Shown in pieces: positions 5,516 to 7,952 of a stretch of 7,952 nt of DNA. Made by a program: the position numbers and the translations under genes. This DNA is from an uncultured Flavobacteriales bacterium (GTDB lineage: Bacteria > Bacteroidota > Bacteroidia > Flavobacteriales_D > Crocinitomicaceae). The notes under the pieces were generated by a model. It worked only from the letters and a program-made list of their open reading frames with translations, did not search any database and was not told where the DNA came from. How positions within the stretch are numbered: the stretch's first letter is position 1; every line of letters starts with the position of its first letter. Location of the stretch: assembly GCA_905479845.1 (NCBI GenBank), contig CAJQOB010000238.1:1-7952 (forward strand), in the 5' to 3' direction.

Positions 5516-6937
5516 CTATACTTGTTCAAAGAGACAATGCATGGTTAAGTTGTTTGAAAGTATAGCAGTGCTGTATTGATTCGACTTTACTCCCCACGTA
5601 GTGAGCATTGCGGTGTAGATGCCTTTCTTTGTTTTTGTGGCCGATCTGAATTGATTTTCCTTGTTTCTCAAGCTGTTCAGGTATCCTGAATCCATTGAAA
5701 ACTCATCATTGTAGAATTTGATCTCACACAGGTTTGTTACATCGTCATCTCTATCAATCACTAAATCAACTTGCGCTTTTTTGTTGTGCCAACTATAATT
5801 TTTGGACTGGATTTGATCGCATTTGAGTGCCTTCTTGATTTCTTCAGCATGCTTTAGGCAGATTGTTTCAAATGCATATCCACACCATGTTTTGTATTCT
5901 TGTTTCTGGAATATTTGAGTCCACTTTGCCCCTTTAAACGGCACCATAAACTGTAGGTGAAAGAGACAAAACTCATCATAGATTCGATATAGAGTTGTCT
6001 TCGTGTTGTCTCTGTAAGCATCGTATTTTAACACGAACCCTGACTGCATTAATTCTTCCAATGAGTCGGTGAACCTTCCCCCGGATGAAATATCCAATGC
6101 CTTTAGTATTTCTTCACGTGTGATTCCCTTTTTGTTTCCTTGGGATAAAGCATCCATTATTCGTTGATGGTAGGAACCTTCTTTGAACAGTGATTTAAAC
6201 ACTTGATCGTATTCATCTTCGAGATACGCTCCTTTTTTAAAGCAGAGATTTTGAATGGTAACCACTGCGGATTCCCCTTTTTTGACGTGTTCGAGATATT
6301 CTGCTACGCCACCTAACACCATGTATATTTTGAGTATTTCGTATTCCTCCATCGGAATTCCTTTATACGCAAAGAAGTCTCGAACTTCACGCAATTTGAA
6401 TGGCTTAAGTTTGATCGTTTGAGTGATTCTCTTACTAAGTCCTTCTGTATTATTGATGATTTTTTCAACCATGTAAGACGCAGCGGATCCGCACACGACA
6501 ACCACCAAATCGTTTCTAGTGGTGCAGTAGTCGTTCCAGAAATTTTCAAATGCTGCTAGGAAGCCAGACTTGTGAGAATCCACCCACGGAAACTCGTCAA
6601 TGAATAATACTTTCTTTTTCTTTGTTTCTCTTTTCCCTTTCAGGTAGGCTTTGAGGTAACTAAAGGCTTCGAGCCAATCTTCGGGTTGTTTTTCCTCTTT
6701 AAACTTGTCGGTTACCTCATTCAGCTTAAGCATGAAGTTTTTGATTTGATCTGCTCTTTTTCCTGCACTTAATCCAATAAAACTGAAAGTCATCCGGTTC
6801 CCAAAAAACTCTCTAACGAGGTATGTTTTTCCAATTCTTCTTCGCCCGTAAACCGCTACTAGCTCGGATCTATGGCTGTTTAGCGCGTCATTTAGAGTTT
6901 CTTGTTCACGTACTCTCCCTACAATTTTCTTTGACAT
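5516..6937 (-). CDS. AAA+ ATPase fused to a PD-(D/E)xK nuclease-like domain (ATPase_2/DUF234-type)
   Basis: This 473-residue protein has an N-terminal P-loop ATPase: the lead-in IVGRVREQETL (5-15), Walker A YGRRRIGKT (30-38), Walker B VLFIDEFPW (110-118) with catalytic Glu115, a sensor-1 strand VVVVCGSAASYM (145-156), and a conserved Arg170 in LSKRITQTIKLKPF. A winged-helix region covers about 255-320 (RIMDALSQGNKKGITREEILKALDIS). The C-terminal part (about 350-473) has Glu357, then QVDLVID with Asp391, then CEIKF with Glu405 and Lys407, fitting the PD-(D/E)xK nuclease core. The family is a large group of solitary, often mobile prokaryotic ATPases, frequent in gut Bacteroidetes and archaea, with no settled function; DNA processing or defence has been suggested by domain content only. 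Unusually here, AAAGGAG lies four bases before the ATG, and two long palindromes lie upstream. All motifs look intact. No partner gene is adjacent. Confidence 0.92.
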   Translation of the reverse strand: MSKKIVGRVREQETLNDALNSHRSELVAVYGRRRIGKTYLVREFFGNRMTFSFIGLSAGKRADQIKNFMLKLNEVTDKFKEEKQPEDWLEAFSYLKAYLKGKRETKKKKVLFIDEFPWVDSHKSGFLAAFENFWNDYCTTRNDLVVVVCGSAASYMVEKIINNTEGLSKRITQTIKLKPFKLREVRDFFAYKGIPMEEYEILKIYMVLGGVAEYLEHVKKGESAVVTIQNLCFKKGAYLEDEYDQVFKSLFKEGSYHQRIMDALSQGNKKGITREEILKALDISSGGRFTDSLEELMQSGFVLKYDAYRDNTKTTLYRIYDEFCLFHLQFMVPFKGAKWTQIFQKQEYKTWCGYAFETICLKHAEEIKKALKCDQIQSKNYSWHNKKAQVDLVIDRDDDVTNLCEIKFYNDEFSMDSGYLNSLRNKENQFRSATKTKKGIYTAMLTTWGVKSNQYSTAILSNNLTMHCLFEQV

Positions 6938-6941
6938 ATGG

Positions 6942-6948
6942 CTCCTTT
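6942..6948 (-). promoter_or_regulatory. Shine-Dalgarno sequence of the ATPase gene
   Basis: AAAGGAG on the minus strand lies four bases before the ATG at 6937 and fixes the start. It is the only clear Shine-Dalgarno sequence in the window; the other genes have A/T-rich leaders, as is usual in Bacteroidota. This may point to a foreign origin. Confidence 0.65.
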
Positions 6949-6955
6949 ATTGAGG

Positions 6956-7008
6956 TTTATTAATGTGCCAAATCTACAAAAAATCAATCATTATGGCACA
7001 TTAATAAA
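6956..7008. repeat. Perfect 15-bp inverted repeat upstream of the ATPase gene (IR1)
   Basis: TTTATTAATGTGCCA (6956-6970) and TGGCACATTAATAAA (6994-7008) are perfect inverted copies separated by 23 bases. It lies 19 bases upstream of the ATPase start codon. The gap between arms and the lack of a following T-run argue for an operator-like site, or the trace of an inserted element, rather than a terminator. The ATPase gene's -7 box overlaps the inner end of the left arm. Confidence 0.85.
6969..6976 (-). promoter_or_regulatory. Consensus -7 promoter box of the ATPase gene, inside IR1
   Basis: On the minus strand TAGATTTG fits TAnnTTTG exactly. It overlaps the end of the left arm of IR1, so a protein bound to the palindrome would block RNA polymerase. 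Transcription would start near 6962, leaving a leader of about 25 bases carrying the Shine-Dalgarno sequence. No proper -33 TTG is seen. Confidence 0.45.
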
Positions 7009-7021
7009 TTAAAGGTGTAAA

Positions 7022-7072
7022 TTATTCATGTGCCAAATTGTAAAATATTTTTCTATTTTGGCACATAAATAA
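7022..7072. repeat. Second inverted repeat with the same core (IR2)
   Basis: TTATTCATGTGCCAAA (7022-7037) and TTTGGCACATAAATAA (7057-7072) match as inverted copies at 15 of 16 positions, with a 19-base spacer. The core octamers ATGTGCCA and TGGCACAT stand exactly 65 bp from the same octamers in IR1, so the whole layout is repeated as a 65-bp unit while the spacers have diverged. Confidence 0.85.
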
Positions 7073-7186
7073 ATGCCGTTGTTTACTTGAAGAGAGGATT
7101 TTCCGCTTATTCAAATCAAATGATGGAAGGCGATTCATTCGTTCTTACAAGCGATAATGGGCTCGGTAATAAAAAGTGACACCCAT
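7073..7186. other. Intergenic stretch without a recognised gene
   Basis: It completes the 305-base gap between the ATPase gene and the right-edge T9SS gene; the two palindromes fill most of the rest. One frame is open on the plus strand from 7069 to the TGA at 7177-7179, with ATGs only at 7120 and 7123 (19 residues, MMEGDSFVLTSDNGLGNKK). I cannot support it as a gene. Confidence 0.5.
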
Positions 7187-7216
7187 AAAAAAAGCCGATG
7201 CGAACATCGACCTTTT
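7187..7216 (-). terminator. Rho-independent terminator of the right-edge T9SS gene
   Basis: On the minus strand AAAAGGTCGATG and CATCGGCTTTT form a stem (some G-T wobbles) closed by a TTCG tetraloop and ending in seven T (complement of 7187-7193). It starts 27 bases past the stop codon at 7243. Confidence 0.85.
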
Positions 7217-7242
7217 CCTTGTAGAGTAGATAGTTGGTTACA

Positions 7243-7952
7243 CTACATAATCACCAACATCTGAGAGGTTTCACCTTTGCTCGTTTGTATTTGAAGAATG
7301 TACTTTCCGGGAGTTAATGAGCTTAGGTCAAGGGTGTCGACTCCATCAAAATTCGTTGGGCAAGTTCTTCCCAAAAGATCCAGCACTTGAACAGATTCGA
7401 TAAATTCTTCCGTTGAAATCGTTACTTGTCCGTGGGTAGTAGGGTTCGGGTAAACCTCAATATCGATCATTTCCTGTGATTCAGTTTGTGTAAAATCTAT
7501 CAGGTAACAGTCTGTAGTCGCCAGACAACCATCTACCTCCAATTCTAAGGCGTAATTCCCCGTTACTAGCGCGATGAAATCGGGATCATTCGCACCTGCA
7601 ATTGGAGACATATCGCTACAATCAATCCATTGATAAACGGCTCCTGGTTGATTCGACATGAGCATTGGTGGTGCTGCAACAATCGTTGTGTCTATACTGG
7701 TAAAATTAAGGTTCACAGACACCAACGAGTCACACCCATTTGGACCAATGCTCGCGAAAGATTCTGTTCCACTAGGATTTCCAGAATGGTAAGCTGTACC
7801 ATTTACATAAAGAGTGTCGTATGTACAAACTGTTGTGTCGTAAGTTGAGGAAAGCGCTGGGTAAAATTCAAGTTCGACAGTGACGGTTGAGTCACAACCA
7901 AAAGCGCTCGTCAACACTTCAGTACCCACTGGATTGTTCACATCATAAGTAG
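7243..7952 (-). CDS. T9SS cargo protein with Cys-Asp-Ser repeats (C-terminal part, 5' end off the window)
   Basis: The frame is open from the right edge to TAG at 7245-7243, so the gene begins outside. The GTG at 7941 is not the start: the codons before it (Thr-Tyr-Asp) continue a repeat. Counting from that GTG, two repeat units are visible, ending FGCDSTVTVELEF (14-26) and NGCDSLVSVNLNF (68-80); the second is introduced by VCTYDTLYVNGTAY. A segment YQWIDCSDMSPIAG (103-116) and TGNYALELEVDGCLATTDC (127-145) follows. The T9SS type A sorting domain comes last: IEVYPNPTTHGQVTIST (161-177), VQVLDLLGRT, and LTPGKYILQIQ (209-219). Such proteins are exported and surface-attached, often as large adhesin-like repeat proteins. 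The YQW-to-tail architecture is shared with the pseudogene at 3355-4019. Function beyond export is not visible. Confidence 0.9.
   Translation of the reverse strand, partial: TYDVNNPVGTEVLTSAFGCDSTVTVELEFYPALSSTYDTTVCTYDTLYVNGTAYHSGNPSGTESFASIGPNGCDSLVSVNLNFTSIDTTIVAAPPMLMSNQPGAVYQWIDCSDMSPIAGANDPDFIALVTGNYALELEVDGCLATTDCYLIDFTQTESQEMIDIEVYPNPTTHGQVTISTEEFIESVQVLDLLGRTCPTNFDGVDTLDLSSLTPGKYILQIQTSKGETSQMLVIM

Noticed and set aside
6313..6549. 78-codon minus-strand frame inside the ATPase gene
   Set aside because: It is an alternate frame of a gene whose motifs are all intact.
6994..7010. TGGCAC as a sigma-54 -24 element
   Set aside because: No TTGCA-like -12 element follows at the required distance, and the motif is explained by the inverted repeats.
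6956..7072. Possible CRISPR-like repeat array
   Set aside because: Only two units, each an inverted rather than direct repeat with arms apart, and no cas gene nearby.
7069..7179. Short plus-strand open frame with a 19-residue ATG-started part
   Set aside because: Too short, no promoter box or leader feature for it, and no recognisable sequence.

Overview
The window looks like chromosomal DNA of a Bacteroidota bacterium, most likely a free-living member of the Flavobacteriales. Three secreted proteins end in type IX secretion (T9SS) type A sorting domains with a YPNP or FPNP motif, and that system is confined to this phylum. Several genes are preceded by the Bacteroidota -7 promoter consensus TAnnTTTG. 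Almost no start codon has a Shine-Dalgarno sequence, as is usual in the phylum. The DNA is AT-rich.

Layout from left to right. A gene runs off the left edge, probably on the minus strand. A plus-strand DUF7793-type protein (299-703) and a small Cys4 metal-binding lipoprotein (797-1075) follow. The lipoprotein converges on, and overlaps, a minus-strand J-domain protein with one membrane segment (980-1486). Upstream of that on the same strand is a yceH (UPF0502) gene (1579-2220). A 39-residue, highly basic microprotein (2443-2562, plus) has its own consensus -7 box. Next are a minus-strand tandem CBS-domain protein (2637-3050), a broken plus-strand T9SS cargo gene (3355-4019), a minus-strand secreted alpha/beta hydrolase with a T9SS tail (4179-5405), and a minus-strand AAA+ ATPase fused to a PD-(D/E)xK nuclease-like domain (5516-6937). 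The right edge holds the 3' part of a T9SS cargo gene with Cys-Asp-Ser repeats (7243-7952, minus).

Most genes seem to be single transcription units; strong hairpin terminators follow the CBS gene, the pseudogene, the hydrolase and the right-edge gene. The genes do not form one pathway. The right half is a cluster of exported T9SS cargo, one of them inactivated, interrupted by the ATPase gene. That gene stands apart: it has a clear Shine-Dalgarno sequence, and upstream lie two long inverted repeats built on the same ATGTGCCA/TGGCACAT core, exactly 65 bp apart, with a consensus -7 box inside the first. This looks like an autonomously regulated, possibly horizontally acquired module and is the best candidate for something undescribed. 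Second are the basic microprotein and the pseudogene, whose two lesions (one lost base and one Tyr-to-stop change) can be reconstructed from the sequence.
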